From positions 1,822,001 through 1,886,000 of the forward strand of contig NZ_CP016359.1 of assembly GCF_001951155.1 (NCBI RefSeq): DNA of 64,000 nucleotides, given 5' to 3'. The DNA is from Christiangramia flava JLT2011 (GTDB lineage Bacteria > Bacteroidota > Bacteroidia > Flavobacteriales > Flavobacteriaceae). Shown piece by piece: positions 50,383 to 60,900 of this stretch (within the stretch, counting starts at the first letter, position 1; every line of letters starts with the position of its first letter). The notes below the pieces were generated by a model. That model saw only the letters and a list, made by a program, of their open reading frames with translations, was not told the DNA's origin and made no database searches. Both the position numbers and the translations under genes were made by a program.

Positions 50383-53300
50383 TTATTCTTTGATCAGTTT
50401 TAATATGGTGGGGAGCACGATGAGCAGTAAGGGAAGCGCAAAGATCATCCCGCCTATCACGGCGATAGCCAGCGGCTGGTGCAATTGAGCCCCGGCACCA
50501 ATTCCCAGAGCGAGGGGAATTAAGGCCATAATGGCTGCAAAAGCGGTCATTAATTTGGGTCGCAAACGGGCAGCAATGGCATATTCGATCTTTTCCTTAT
50601 GGCTTTTTTCATTTTCAATTTCCAGGTACTGCCGGTAGGTAAAGATCGAGTTTTCGCCAATGATCCCTACGATCATGATGATTCCCATATAGCTACCCAC
50701 GTTTAGTGGCGTGCCGGTTAACAAAAGGCTCAACAGGCATCCCGCAACCCCTAAAATGGCAATTCCCACGATCACCACGGCAATTTTAATCCTTCGGAAG
50801 AGGAATAGAATGACGATGAACACGAGCAGGATCGCGAGGATCAGGATGAGTAGTAGTTCGCTGAAGGCCTGTTGCTGCTCTTTATAGGAGCCGCCATATT
50901 CTAGATGATATCCGGCTGGCATGCTAACATTTTTTGCCAGTTTCTGCTGAATTTCAGCCAGCGTGGAACCAAGATCGCGATGATCCAGCCTGGCGGTCAC
51001 CACGCCCATAGATTTCAGGTTTTCCCGGTTTACCTGGGCCACTCCTTTTTTCAGCTGGATGCTTGCCAGTTGCGGAAGCGGCAGCGTGGAGCCACCAGGG
51101 ATATTTACCTGGAAATTCTGAAGATCCTGAATAGAATTTTTATAGGTCTGCGGATACATCAGGCGAATATTGATGAGCTGCTCATTATCGATCATTGTGC
51201 TCACGATCGTACCGCCAATACGGGTTTGCAGTTGCAGCTGCAGATCGGCCGGGGAAATCCCGATTCTTGCCAGTACATCATTTTTCGGTTCTACGGAAAT
51301 TTCCGGGCCGGAGAGTATGATCCCGTCATTGACATCAGCCGTTCCTCTGATCTTTTCGATTTCTGAAGCTATCTTTTTTGAAAGTTCCTGCAAATGCGAA
51401 ATATCGTCCCCGAAGATCTTGACCTCGATTGGCTGAACCGAACTGATGAGATCACCCAGCATATCACCAATTACCTGCCCAAAATCTACCTGAAGTGCGG
51501 GTAGCTTGGCTTCGATCTTCTTCCGGATCTCGTCGGCCACTTCCATGGTGGCAATCTGGCGTTTATCCTTTAATTTGATGAGGTAGTCCCCGCTGTTGGG
51601 TTCGGTGATGAAAAATCCCATTTCGGTTCCAAGTCTTGCTGAATACGCTTCAACTTCCGGTTGTTCATTCAGGATTTGATTCACCTGGTCGAGCATCGCA
51701 GCAGTCTCTTCGAGGGTCGTGCCACCGGGACTTTGGTAATCCATTACAATACTGCCTTCATCCATTTCGGGTAAAAAACCGGAATTCAGCTTTGAAGGAA
51801 CAATGATCAGTACCGCTATACAGATTGCCGCAAAACCGATCCCGATCAACGGAAGATCCAATACTTTATGGATCCAGCGGGTTTTGGGTTCTTTTTTCCG
51901 CCGGATCTCTTTTCCGCGGGAAAAAACCACGGCGAGAATGGGAACGATGATCCACGAAACCAGAAAGGAAGCCGCCAGAGCGATGATCATGCTGTATGCC
52001 ATCACCTTGAAGTAAGCGCCCGCCACGCCAGTCATCAAAATAAAAGGCACGAAGATGAGCAAAGTGCTGAGCGACGATCCAACCATTGCAGGAAATAGAT
52101 GCGAAATGGCTTCGCGGGCGATCCAGCTGAGGGGTTTTTTGGGATGTTCTTCCCTTATTTTATGGATCTGTTCGATCACGATCACCACATCATCGATCAT
52201 GAGCCCAATTGCAGCGGCGATAGCTCCCAGGGTCATGATATTAAAGGTATAACCTACAGCATCCATGACCAGTAGCGTGAGTGCCAGGCTCAGCGGAATG
52301 CTGAACACAATGACCATGCTGGCAGAAAATGACCGCAGAAAAATAATGACCACCAGGATTGCCAGAACAAGCCCGATCCATAATACGTCTTTAATACTGC
52401 GAATGCTGGAATTCACGAAATTCGCCTGCTTGTAAAACGGCCTGATCCTTACATTTTTGGGAATAATGCTTCCAAGTTCCGCGACTTTCTTTTCAATATT
52501 ATTATTGACCTCGATGAGATTGGCATCGGGTTGTTTGATAATGGCCAAAAGCGGTACGTTTTTTCCGTTGGCCAGGACTTTTACGTATTCTTTCGCCTGG
52601 TTTACCTGTATTTCCGCGATATCCTTCAGCCTGATCGTCCTGCTCGTGCTGCTTTTCACCACGACATTTTCCAGGTCGGCCAGGTTCTCGATCGCGTTAT
52701 TGGTAAGGTTGAGATACATTCGGTCATAATCTGTGATATAACCGTTGGATTGCAGGATATTGGAATTATTCACGGCATCCTGTATGTCTTTTATCGAAAT
52801 CTGAAGATTCTGAAGCGCATAAGGCTTCAGGATGATCTCATATTCCTTGTCTTTCCCGCCGATGACGGCAATATCTGAAACCCCTTCAGTAGCCAGTAAA
52901 TAGGGTTTGATCTGGTATTTTGCAATCTTTTTAAGGTCTACCTGCGACAGGCTGCCATCACCTTCCACCGAGTATCCCATTACGGGAAGAATGGAAGGAT
53001 TCATTTTTTCTACGGAAAAACTGGTATTGGGAAGGATTTCTTCTTTCGACTGCTGAATGTAGGATTCTATCTGGCTACGAGCGGTATTGATGTCCATATC
53101 CCAATTCAGGAAAACTGAAATTTCACAGCTGCCACGCGAAGTAACGCTTCGAATATATTGCAAGCCTTCGGTACGCCTGATGATATTTTCCAATGGGATG
53201 GTCACCGTGGTCATCATCTTATCCACCGGTTGCTGGCCGGCATCAGCGATGACCTTGATTTTCGGGAATGTGATATTGGGGAACAAGCCGGTCTGCATTT

Positions 53301-53385
53301 TCTGGTAGGTGTAGCCTCCCGCCAAAAGAAGTAGTACCCCCAGTGCCAGCAACGGATATTTATATTTGGAGTGCAGGTTTTTCAT
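50383..53385 (-). CDS. RND efflux permease (AcrB/HAE-like)
   Basis: A 1000-aa inner-membrane RND pump. Helix four holds the proton-relay pair in GLMIDDVVIVIEQI (two adjacent Asp, the drug-efflux type rather than the metal type), and the two periplasmic porter regions and twelve helices are complete (SAPs such as FPAMVGSSLSTLLIF). Length is slightly under the usual 1030-1050. Substrate is unknown. It overlaps the adaptor gene by 4 bp and is the third gene of a tolC-adaptor-pump operon. Confidence 0.93.
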   Translation of the reverse strand: MKNLHSKYKYPLLALGVLLLLAGGYTYQKMQTGLFPNITFPKIKVIADAGQQPVDKMMTTVTIPLENIIRRTEGLQYIRSVTSRGSCEISVFLNWDMDINTARSQIESYIQQSKEEILPNTSFSVEKMNPSILPVMGYSVEGDGSLSQVDLKKIAKYQIKPYLLATEGVSDIAVIGGKDKEYEIILKPYALQNLQISIKDIQDAVNNSNILQSNGYITDYDRMYLNLTNNAIENLADLENVVVKSSTSRTIRLKDIAEIQVNQAKEYVKVLANGKNVPLLAIIKQPDANLIEVNNNIEKKVAELGSIIPKNVRIRPFYKQANFVNSSIRSIKDVLWIGLVLAILVVIIFLRSFSASMVIVFSIPLSLALTLLVMDAVGYTFNIMTLGAIAAAIGLMIDDVVIVIEQIHKIREEHPKKPLSWIAREAISHLFPAMVGSSLSTLLIFVPFILMTGVAGAYFKVMAYSMIIALAASFLVSWIIVPILAVVFSRGKEIRRKKEPKTRWIHKVLDLPLIGIGFAAICIAVLIIVPSKLNSGFLPEMDEGSIVMDYQSPGGTTLEETAAMLDQVNQILNEQPEVEAYSARLGTEMGFFITEPNSGDYLIKLKDKRQIATMEVADEIRKKIEAKLPALQVDFGQVIGDMLGDLISSVQPIEVKIFGDDISHLQELSKKIASEIEKIRGTADVNDGIILSGPEISVEPKNDVLARIGISPADLQLQLQTRIGGTIVSTMIDNEQLINIRLMYPQTYKNSIQDLQNFQVNIPGGSTLPLPQLASIQLKKGVAQVNRENLKSMGVVTARLDHRDLGSTLAEIQQKLAKNVSMPAGYHLEYGGSYKEQQQAFSELLLILILAILLVFIVILFLFRRIKIAVVIVGIAILGVAGCLLSLLLTGTPLNVGSYMGIIMIVGIIGENSIFTYRQYLEIENEKSHKEKIEYAIAARLRPKLMTAFAAIMALIPLALGIGAGAQLHQPLAIAVIGGMIFALPLLLIVLPTILKLIKE

Positions 53386-54290
53386 GGTTTTTCTATACTG
53401 ATCCTGGTGGAATCCTGCATCTGGTAAGCCCCCTGGATAATCACACGGTCGTTGGCCTGCAGGCCGTTAGACTCGATGACCACCAAGCTGTCACTTTCCA
53501 TCCCGGGTTTAACATCCTGCCTGATGGCGAGGCTATCCTGAACTTTCATAACCCAGAATCGCGTCAGCAACTCGTTGGTTTGGATCGCTTTTTTGGGCAC
53601 ACTCAGCACATTAGTCACCGAGCTGATCACGAATTCCACCTGTACATTTAAATTTTCAGGTAATTCAGCATATGGTAACCGAATCAGGTACTGCTGCGCC
53701 TGGCCAATGCTGTCGGTACTTTGAAGCTTTCGGCTGATCCGGGCTTTGATTTGCCGGTTTTCGCTTAGCAGCACCCGGCAGGAATCGCCCGGCTGTATGC
53801 GATTGATGAATTCAAAAGGGACGCTTACTTTTACCACCAAGGTATTGGGTTGAGAAATCGATGCCAGCACATCACCTTCCGCGACATAATCGTTCACATT
53901 AACGGCCAGACTGGAAATGACGCCGTTAGTGTTGCTGGTAACCACAATAGGTTTGGCAAATTTCGCCAGGGAAGAATCGATTTTTGCGGCCTGCCCCAAT
54001 GCGTCCTGTTCCTTCGTTCGCAGGCTGGCAAAAGCCTGACCTTTTTGAATGGGATCCCCAATTTCAAAGGGCATCCACGAAATATAGCCGGTCACCCTGG
54101 ATCTTACCTGTTCTCGTTGCTGGAAACTGGTGACGCCGTTGAAAATGATTTTTTCCTGAAGGTCTTTTCGCTGTACCACGGCGGTTTTTACACGAATGGG
54201 TGCAATATTCTCTGCGGAAGTTTCGGCTGATTTTTTACAGGAAACAGCAAGAAATATTAGAAATATTGAAAATGCCAGGATCTTTTTCAT
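53382..54290 (-). CDS. RND efflux periplasmic adaptor lipoprotein
   Basis: A 302-aa membrane-fusion lipoprotein (LAVSCKKSAE). The lipoyl/barrel arrangement is seen from VKTAVVQRKDLQEKI through GYISWMPFEIGDPIQKGQAF and VSSLAVNVNDYVAEGDVLASI; the coiled-coil hairpin is very short. It joins the RND pump to TolC across the periplasm. It starts 3 bp after tolC and its end overlaps the pump gene by 4 bp. Confidence 0.92.
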   Translation of the reverse strand: MKKILAFSIFLIFLAVSCKKSAETSAENIAPIRVKTAVVQRKDLQEKIIFNGVTSFQQREQVRSRVTGYISWMPFEIGDPIQKGQAFASLRTKEQDALGQAAKIDSSLAKFAKPIVVTSNTNGVISSLAVNVNDYVAEGDVLASISQPNTLVVKVSVPFEFINRIQPGDSCRVLLSENRQIKARISRKLQSTDSIGQAQQYLIRLPYAELPENLNVQVEFVISSVTNVLSVPKKAIQTNELLTRFWVMKVQDSLAIRQDVKPGMESDSLVVIESNGLQANDRVIIQGAYQMQDSTRISIEKP

Positions 54291-54293
54291 GAC

Positions 54294-55685
54294 TTACCAG
54301 TTTGTCGCGTTAAACTCATTTTGAAGCAACCAGAAATTGACCTGCATCTGAAGTTGAGTTTCCAGATCTACGCGGTAGTTTTCGATCATTTTAAGGTAAT
54401 CAATGACCGAAACCTGCCCCTGCAGCATCCTGATCTTGTAGATCTCCAGGATGTTTTCCTGTTTTTGCAATTGCCTGGATACCAGCTTCAATCCCTTCTG
54501 AATAGCGGCCAGTTGATTTCTCAAGCTTTCCAGCGTATTGTTTCGCTGAAGCTCCTGATTTTGCAGGCGAGTGCGGAGATTGTCAATCTTCAGTTGCTGC
54601 TGTTGCCTTTTGATGGACCGCTGCCCGCCATCGTAAATAGGAATGCTAAGCCGCAAACCGGCGCTAAATCCCAGGTTATGCTGAAGCTGATCGAGGTCTA
54701 CGGCATTCAGGCCAATATTGCCGTAAGCGGTAAGCTGGGGTTGGTATTTGTTTTCAAATACCTGCTGTTCCGCGATCAATTGCAGGCTGTCATTCGTGTA
54801 TTTTCGCTCGAAGAACAGGGAGTCTTTTCCTGCTATTGAGGAAGAAAACAGGTTTTTTATTGAATGGTTTTCAGGTAAACTGTCAGTAGGACGAAGGTGT
54901 TCCTGAAAATTCTGTTGGGAGGCAGAAAGGAACACCTCCAGTTCGGCAGAAAGGGGGATTTCGGGAGCCAGAAGTGTATCGTTCGATATTTTTTCCAGGC
55001 CAACGGCATTTTGAAGGCTGAGAAGGTTCGACTGGAAATTATTCTCTAATTGCTGCATTTCCAGATTCCGATTATCGATCTCCAGTTGCAGCAGCAGGTA
55101 GTCGCTTTGCAGTAAAATTCCTTTTTTTACCAGCAGTTCCACCACTTCCAGTCGGTTTTTTAGTCCTTCGATGAGGTCCTGCAGCAATTCTTTCCGCAGC
55201 TGCAGCTGGTAGACCTGTATATAGGCGGCGGTGACCTGTTTTTTCAGCTGGTGCCAAATTTCTTCCGAAGACAATTCTATAGCGCGGTTACTGATCTTGT
55301 TCTGGAACTGAAGATTCTGGATCTGAGAGCGATTGAAAATGTTTTTAGCGATGTTTAGCTGGGCGGAATACAGCGCGCCGTTACTCACCGGCTCGGCATA
55401 CCCGTAGGCGTTTGGCGAGGGCGTGGTGGTCACCTCCATAAAATTGCCATTGCTGTTAAAATATGGTGCTAGCATTACTTCCGAAGTAGCCGAGAACTGG
55501 AAATCATTTTCTGCCCGTATCAGTTCGGTTTGCAGTTCTCCTACCTGCACGAGGTTCTGATTTTGCAGTAAATCTGGATTGTTATTTTCCGCAGCGGCCA
55601 GGAAATAATTCAGCGAATTTTCCTGGGCCACGGCTATTTTGGCCATTAAAAAGCAGCATAAAATTATCCAGCGTAAGCGCAACAC
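54294..55685 (-). CDS. TolC family outer-membrane channel
   Basis: A 463-aa exported protein with a signal peptide ending AVAQ and two TolC repeats of long helices (NNPDLLQNQNLVQVGELQTEL and QPQLTAYGNIGLNAVDL with the long QQLKIDNLRTRLQNQELQ coil). It forms the outer-membrane duct of the first efflux system. It is the promoter-proximal gene; repeats and a -7 box lie at 55700-55734. Confidence 0.9.
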   Translation of the reverse strand: MLRLRWIILCCFLMAKIAVAQENSLNYFLAAAENNNPDLLQNQNLVQVGELQTELIRAENDFQFSATSEVMLAPYFNSNGNFMEVTTTPSPNAYGYAEPVSNGALYSAQLNIAKNIFNRSQIQNLQFQNKISNRAIELSSEEIWHQLKKQVTAAYIQVYQLQLRKELLQDLIEGLKNRLEVVELLVKKGILLQSDYLLLQLEIDNRNLEMQQLENNFQSNLLSLQNAVGLEKISNDTLLAPEIPLSAELEVFLSASQQNFQEHLRPTDSLPENHSIKNLFSSSIAGKDSLFFERKYTNDSLQLIAEQQVFENKYQPQLTAYGNIGLNAVDLDQLQHNLGFSAGLRLSIPIYDGGQRSIKRQQQQLKIDNLRTRLQNQELQRNNTLESLRNQLAAIQKGLKLVSRQLQKQENILEIYKIRMLQGQVSVIDYLKMIENYRVDLETQLQMQVNFWLLQNEFNATNW

Positions 55686-55699
55686 GATCTTATTTTGGT

Positions 55700-55734
55700 C
55701 AAAATTACAAGTGCTTTCTAAAGACTTTCTAAAG
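55700..55734 (-). promoter_or_regulatory. response regulator repeats and -7 box of the tolC-adaptor-RND operon
   Basis: CTTTCTAAAG occurs twice without change (55714-55723 and 55725-55734), an 11-bp period typical of OmpR-family binding. Six bp further on the minus strand is a perfect -7 box TAATTTTG (55700-55707), 14 bp before the tolC ATG. The repeats take the place of a -33 element. Confidence 0.7.
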
Positions 55735-55788
55735 CGGCTTTTGGGTATTTCCGCAGAAAATCGGCAGAGTCTGGACTGATTCTATTAA

Positions 55789-55846
55789 TTTTAAGCGAAT
55801 CTTAAGGAGAAATTTTCCGAAGGTTTCCTAATCTTGAACAATTTTG
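55789..55846 (+). promoter_or_regulatory. response regulator repeats and -7 box of the second efflux regulator gene
   Basis: TTTTAAGCGAATCTTAAGG (55789-55807) holds TTTAAG and CTTAAG with an 11-bp period. After 31 bp comes CAATTTTG (55839-55846), 4 nt before the ATG at 55851, which would make the mRNA leaderless; TAATCTTG at 55829-55836 is an alternative -7 box. Nearly the same repeat with the same 31-bp gap precedes the RND gene at 57953. Confidence 0.6.
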
Positions 55847-55850
55847 AGGG

Positions 55851-56519
55851 ATGAAAATCCTAATCGTAGAAGACGAACCCGGTATTGCCAACTTTATCCG
55901 CCAGGGACTGGAGGAGGAAGGTTATATGGTGACAGTGGCTACTGAAGGCAAACCGGCACTGAAACTCCTGTTTGACGAAAAGTTTGACCTGGTCATCCTG
56001 GACTGGATGCTTCCAGACCTGAGCGGACCTGAAATTTGCCGGGAATTCCGCGAAAAAGACGCTGCAACACCCATTATTTTTCTAACCGCCAAAGATACCG
56101 TACAGGATACGATCGATGGGCTGCAGGCGGGCGCCAACGATTATATCAAGAAACCTTTCCATTTTGTAGAATTGCTGGAACGCATCAAGGTGCAATGGAG
56201 AAACCGTACTACTGAAACGGAAATTTTGCAGCTGGGGGATATCCAGATCGATCTTCAGAAATACGAGGTCACTAAAGCCGGAACTCCCGTGAACCTTACC
56301 CAGAAGGAGTTCCAGTTACTGGAGTTTCTCGTGCGCAACAAGGGCCGGGTTTCCGAACGCACCCAGATCATTCGCGAGGTTTGGGATATCCACTTTGAAT
56401 ACAATACGGGCGTGATCGATGTTTTTATGAATTCCCTTCGGAAAAAACTGGGCATTACCGATAAAGAATACATCCAGACCATTCGAGGTGTGGGTTACCT
56501 AGCACAGGATCCCTCATGA
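55851..56519 (+). CDS. OmpR-family response regulator of the second efflux locus
   Basis: A 222-aa regulator. The receiver domain has VEDEPG, phospho-acceptor in LVILDWMLPD and Lys in IKKPFH; the winged helix (about 125-222) has TPVNLTQKEFQLLEFL and the recognition region VIDVFMNSLRKKLG followed by IRGVGYLAQ. The kinase gene starts inside its last codons (ATGA, 56516-56519). It is divergent from the first tolC. The repeated motif before its own gene and before the RND-TolC gene suggests positive autoregulation. Confidence 0.94.
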   Translation: MKILIVEDEPGIANFIRQGLEEEGYMVTVATEGKPALKLLFDEKFDLVILDWMLPDLSGPEICREFREKDAATPIIFLTAKDTVQDTIDGLQAGANDYIKKPFHFVELLERIKVQWRNRTTETEILQLGDIQIDLQKYEVTKAGTPVNLTQKEFQLLEFLVRNKGRVSERTQIIREVWDIHFEYNTGVIDVFMNSLRKKLGITDKEYIQTIRGVGYLAQDPS

Positions 56520-57898
56520 AACTGAATTTCAGAAATAGAATTGCACTGTATTATATCGTCGTGACCGCGGTGATCATCCTGGGAACTTTTATCTCGATCT
56601 ACCTGCTGGTTAGGAACACGATCTATGAAAGTATTGATGCTGACCTGCAGTTCGAGATACAGAAGCACAGCCAGGAAATTACGATTGCGAAGGACACTAT
56701 TTATTTTACCAATAAGGCTGAACTGGAAGAGCGCGAACACCTGGAAGTCCAGGTAAACCCGGTATTTATCCAGATCACCGATACGTTAGGACAGGTATTT
56801 GATAAATCACCAAACCTGAAGGAAGACATTCTTCAACTGGTGGCAACCGGGGAGAACTCCTATTTCAATTCAGAACTCAGCCATAAATCTGTCAGGCAGG
56901 CACAATTGCCTTTGACAAAAAATGGAAAAGTGAAAGGGTACATGATCGGGGCGCTTTCGATCAATTCGGCTTTGACACTCCTGTCCAAACTAAAGTATAC
57001 TTTACTGATCCTTTACCCGCTCATCCTCATTGTGCTGTTCCTGATTTCCCGCTACCTCGCCGGAAAGAACATTTCACCAATTGCCAATATCATCCACACC
57101 ACGAACAGGATCACCCGCAACAACCTGCACGAAAGAGTGCAGTTACCCGAAACCGAAGATGAACTCTATGCACTTTCTTCAGCGATAAATGAACTGCTGG
57201 GAAGGGTTCAGGCCGCGATGGACCGGGAAAAGGCATTTACGATGGATGCTTCCCATGAGCTGCGCACCCCGCTGACCAATTTAAGAGGGAACCTGGAAGT
57301 GCTTATAAGAAAGGAACGCGCCACCAGCGAATACGAGAAAACAGTGAACTATAGCCTGGACGTGATCGATTCCATGACTCACACCCTGGAGCAGCTACTC
57401 ATCCTGGCGAGAATGGATAAGGCGCACCTGGTGGAAAACGATGAGGGAATCCTCATAACAAGCGTCATCAATATTTGCCTGGCTCGCCAGAAATGGTTTA
57501 TCGAGCAGAAGAATATCCAGGTCAAACTGGAGTATGATGCCCTGGAACATTCGCTGATCCCAGAGTATTATTCCCAGCTTATTTTAGACAATATCCTTGG
57601 AAATGCCATTAAATATTCTGCGGAAGCCGGGCTCGTGGAAATCGCGGTTCAGGAAATAAACGGGCTCATTCATTGCGTCATCAAAGACCATGGAGTGGGC
57701 ATTGCCGAAGAAGATTTCGACCATCTGTACCAGAGTTTCTACCGAGCTAAAGATTCTTCCGGAGCTCCCGGGAACGGCCTGGGCCTTTCAATCGTGAAAA
57801 AAGCCGCGGAAGAAATTGGTGCCAGGCTGGAAATGAAGAGCATCAAAGGGAAAGGAACCGTGGTCACCATCATATTTAAGCCAATCTTAAGGGAGTAA
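56516..57898 (+). CDS. sensor histidine kinase with HAMP domain, second efflux locus
   Basis: A 460-aa kinase with helices at about 10-30 and 157-178 around a periplasmic sensor domain of about 125 residues. A HAMP linker (about 180-235; NIIHTTNRITRNNLHERV) leads to the dimerisation box MDASHELRTPLTNLRGNLE and the ATPase domain (NILGNAIKYSAEAG, DHGVGIAEED, GNGLGLSIVKK). It resembles CusS-type kinases. Its last codons contain a copy of the regulator repeat (57874-57892), so the coding end doubles as operator. Confidence 0.94.
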   Translation: MKLNFRNRIALYYIVVTAVIILGTFISIYLLVRNTIYESIDADLQFEIQKHSQEITIAKDTIYFTNKAELEEREHLEVQVNPVFIQITDTLGQVFDKSPNLKEDILQLVATGENSYFNSELSHKSVRQAQLPLTKNGKVKGYMIGALSINSALTLLSKLKYTLLILYPLILIVLFLISRYLAGKNISPIANIIHTTNRITRNNLHERVQLPETEDELYALSSAINELLGRVQAAMDREKAFTMDASHELRTPLTNLRGNLEVLIRKERATSEYEKTVNYSLDVIDSMTHTLEQLLILARMDKAHLVENDEGILITSVINICLARQKWFIEQKNIQVKLEYDALEHSLIPEYYSQLILDNILGNAIKYSAEAGLVEIAVQEINGLIHCVIKDHGVGIAEEDFDHLYQSFYRAKDSSGAPGNGLGLSIVKKAAEEIGARLEMKSIKGKGTVVTIIFKPILRE

Positions 57899-57931
57899 AT
57901 TCCAGGAATAGGCTGGTACTCAATAATTTTG
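57874..57931 (+). promoter_or_regulatory. response regulator repeats and -7 box of the RND-TolC fusion gene
   Basis: ATTTAAGCCAATCTTAAGG (57874-57892) differs from the copy at 55789 at only two positions and lies in the last codons of the kinase gene. After 31 bp, the same distance as there, comes a perfect -7 box TAATTTTG (57924-57931), 21 bp before the ATG at 57953. Confidence 0.68.
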
Positions 57932-57952
57932 AAGGACTGTTAAACAGGACTT

Positions 57953-60900
57953 ATGCTTTCAAAAATTATCCGGTTCAGCCTTACGCACAAACTCATTATC
58001 CTGCTTTTTACGGTTTTCGTGATCGGTTTTGGACTGTTCGCATTAAGCAGAATTTCCATCGGGGCGGTTCCTGATATTACCAATAACCAGGTGCAGGTCC
58101 TCACTACTTCAGAAAATCTTTCCACTCAGGATATGGAGCAGTTCATCACCTATCCTGTGGAGCTGGAAATGGCCAATCTCCCGGGTGTGAAAGAAATCCG
58201 TTCGGTTTCAAAATTCGGACTTTCCGTGGTTACCATTGTTTTTGAAGATGATCTGGGAACCTATCTTCCGCGGCAGTTAATTGCTGAAAAGATCAGGGCT
58301 GCTTCAGAAAACATCCCGGAAGGTTTCGGGACACCCACGATGGGGCCAATTACCACGGGGCTTGGGGAGATTTACCAGTACACGCTTGATGTTAAAAAAG
58401 GTTATGAAGACGAATATTCTGCACAGGAATTGCGAACCATACAGGACTGGATCGTAAGAAGGCAACTTTCGGGAATTCCCGGGGTAGTGGAGATCAATGC
58501 CTGGGGCGGTTATAAAAAACAATACGAGGTTTCCATAGATTCCGGGAAACTCAACGCTATGAATGTCTCGATTGCTGAAGTCATGGCCGCACTTCAGAAA
58601 AACAACAGCATTGCCGGGGGCGGTTATATCGAAAAACTGAACCAGGCCTATTTCATTCGCGGCGAAGGTCGCGTTGCTTCGCTGGAGGATATTCGGAATA
58701 TCGTCGTGGGTCTTCGCGGAAATACGCCGGTTTATATTAAAGATATCGCGGAAGTTGGTTTTGGACATGCGCCCCGGTACGGTGCGATCACTTCTAACGG
58801 AAACGGTGAAACTGTACTAGGCCAGGTGATGATGCTGAAAGGAGCCAATTCCAATAAAGTGATCCAGGATGTGAAAAAGCGGGTGGCAGAAATTTCTCAA
58901 AACCTGCCGGAAGGAGTGGTGATCCGGCCATTTTTGGATCGCAGCGAGCTCATCGCCAAGACCACGCATACAATTGCTGAAAACCTCATCATAGGTTGCT
59001 TGATTGTTATTTTTGTGGTGGTCATTCTCCTGGGAAATTTTCGCTCCGGTTTGGTCGTGGCCTCGGTCATACCGCTGTGCCTGTTATTTGCCCTTTCGCT
59101 AATGTACCTTTTCGGGATTGATGCCAACCTGATGAGCCTTGGGGCGATCGATTTTGGGATTATTATTGACGGCGCCGTGATCATTGTAGAATATACCGCT
59201 TACCAGATCATCAGGAAAAAAAGGGAATTTTCAAGTCTGGATCGAAGAGAAATCCGGAACCTGAAAGACCAGGCTTCCTATGAAAGCGCGTCGAAAATGA
59301 TGAATTCGGCCATTTTTGGACAGCTTATCATCCTTATCGTGTTCATTCCAATATTGTCGCTAAGCGGCGTGGAAGGGAAAATGTTCCGTCCTATGGCGCT
59401 CACCTTCAGTTTTGCCCTGATCGGCGCCATGATCTTTTGCCTTACTTACGTGCCGGTGGTTTCTTCCCTTTTTCTGAAGGCCGATTCCAAAGGAGGCTAT
59501 AGTTTTTCTGAAAAGATCCTTGCCAGGCTGAATAAAGTATATGTCAGGACCATTCAGTGGGCGCTGGGCAAAAAGAAACTGGTTCTGGGAATTGCGGCTG
59601 GTTTGCTGGCCTTAACAGTTTTTATCTTTAGCAAAATGGGCGGAGAATTCATTCCGCAGCTGGATGAAGGCGATTTCGTGATCCAGCCGGTGCTGAAAAC
59701 AGGAACTTCCCTGAGTGAAACCATTGAAGTGACCACCCGGATTGAAAAAATACTACTGGAACAGTTTCCGGAAGTTGACCAGGTGGTAAGCCGCATTGGC
59801 GCTGCGGAAGTTCCTACAGATCCTATGTCTATGGAAGAAAGCGATGTGATCATTAGCCTGAAGCCAAAAAGTGAATGGACCTCTGCCGATACCAAAGATG
59901 AACTGGCTGAAAAATTCAAGGAGGCGCTTTCTATCATTCCTGGACTGGGAATTGAATTCACGCAGCCTATCGAAATGCGGTTCAATGAACTCATTACCGG
60001 TGTGCGGGCTGATATTGCAGTGAAGGTTTTTGGGGAAGATCTCGATATCCTGAACAACAAAGCCAACGAAATTCGAAAACTGATCTCCGATGTGCCCGGC
60101 GCTTCTGATATCACGGTGGAAAAGATCGTGGGGCTGCCGCAAATGGGTGTGAAGTACCGCCGCGATGCGATTGCGCGTTTCGGGTTGAATATCGAAGATG
60201 TGAACAAAGTGATCTCGATGGGATTTGCGGGATTTAGCGCCGGCAGTGTTTTCGAGGGTGAAAAGAAATTCGACCTGGTGGTACGCCTGGCCCAGGACCG
60301 CAGGAGCGATATTTCAGATCTTGAGAACCTGTATATAGACACGCCTTCCGGTGAAAAGGTTCCCTTGTCGCAACTGGCCGAGATCACCTATCAGAAGAGA
60401 GCTGCCAAGATTTCCCGGGATGATACGAAACGAAGGATCGTAGTGGGAATCAATGTTCGAAATCGTGACCTGGAATCGGTCGTGGAAGACATCCGCAGCC
60501 GGATCGATGAAAATATTCAGTTGCCTCCAGGTTATAATATCACCTATGGCGGGCAGTTCGAAAACCTGCAGAGCGCTTCCAGACGTCTCAAAATTGCCGT
60601 TCCCATTGCACTTATTTTGATTTTCATGCTGTTGTATTTTGCCTTTGGAACCATCCGGGACGCGGCGATGATCTATTCGGCCATACCACTGGCAGCGGTT
60701 GGTGGTGTGTTTTTACTCTGGCTGCGCGGAATGCCTTTCAGTATTTCGGCTGGAGTTGGATTTATTGCCTTGTTCGGAATTGCGGTCTTGAACGGGATCG
60801 TACTGATCGAACATTTCAAGGAATTGCAAAAAACCGGAATGAAAAATGACGACCAGCTCATCATCAAAGGAGCCAAAGATCGTTTACGAGCGGTAATCCT

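Noticed and set aside
59554..60387. Open frame of 277 codons on the minus strand
   Set aside because: It is antisense to the RND part of the fusion gene; the Ser/Arg/Ile-rich product has the look of a codon-bias shadow.
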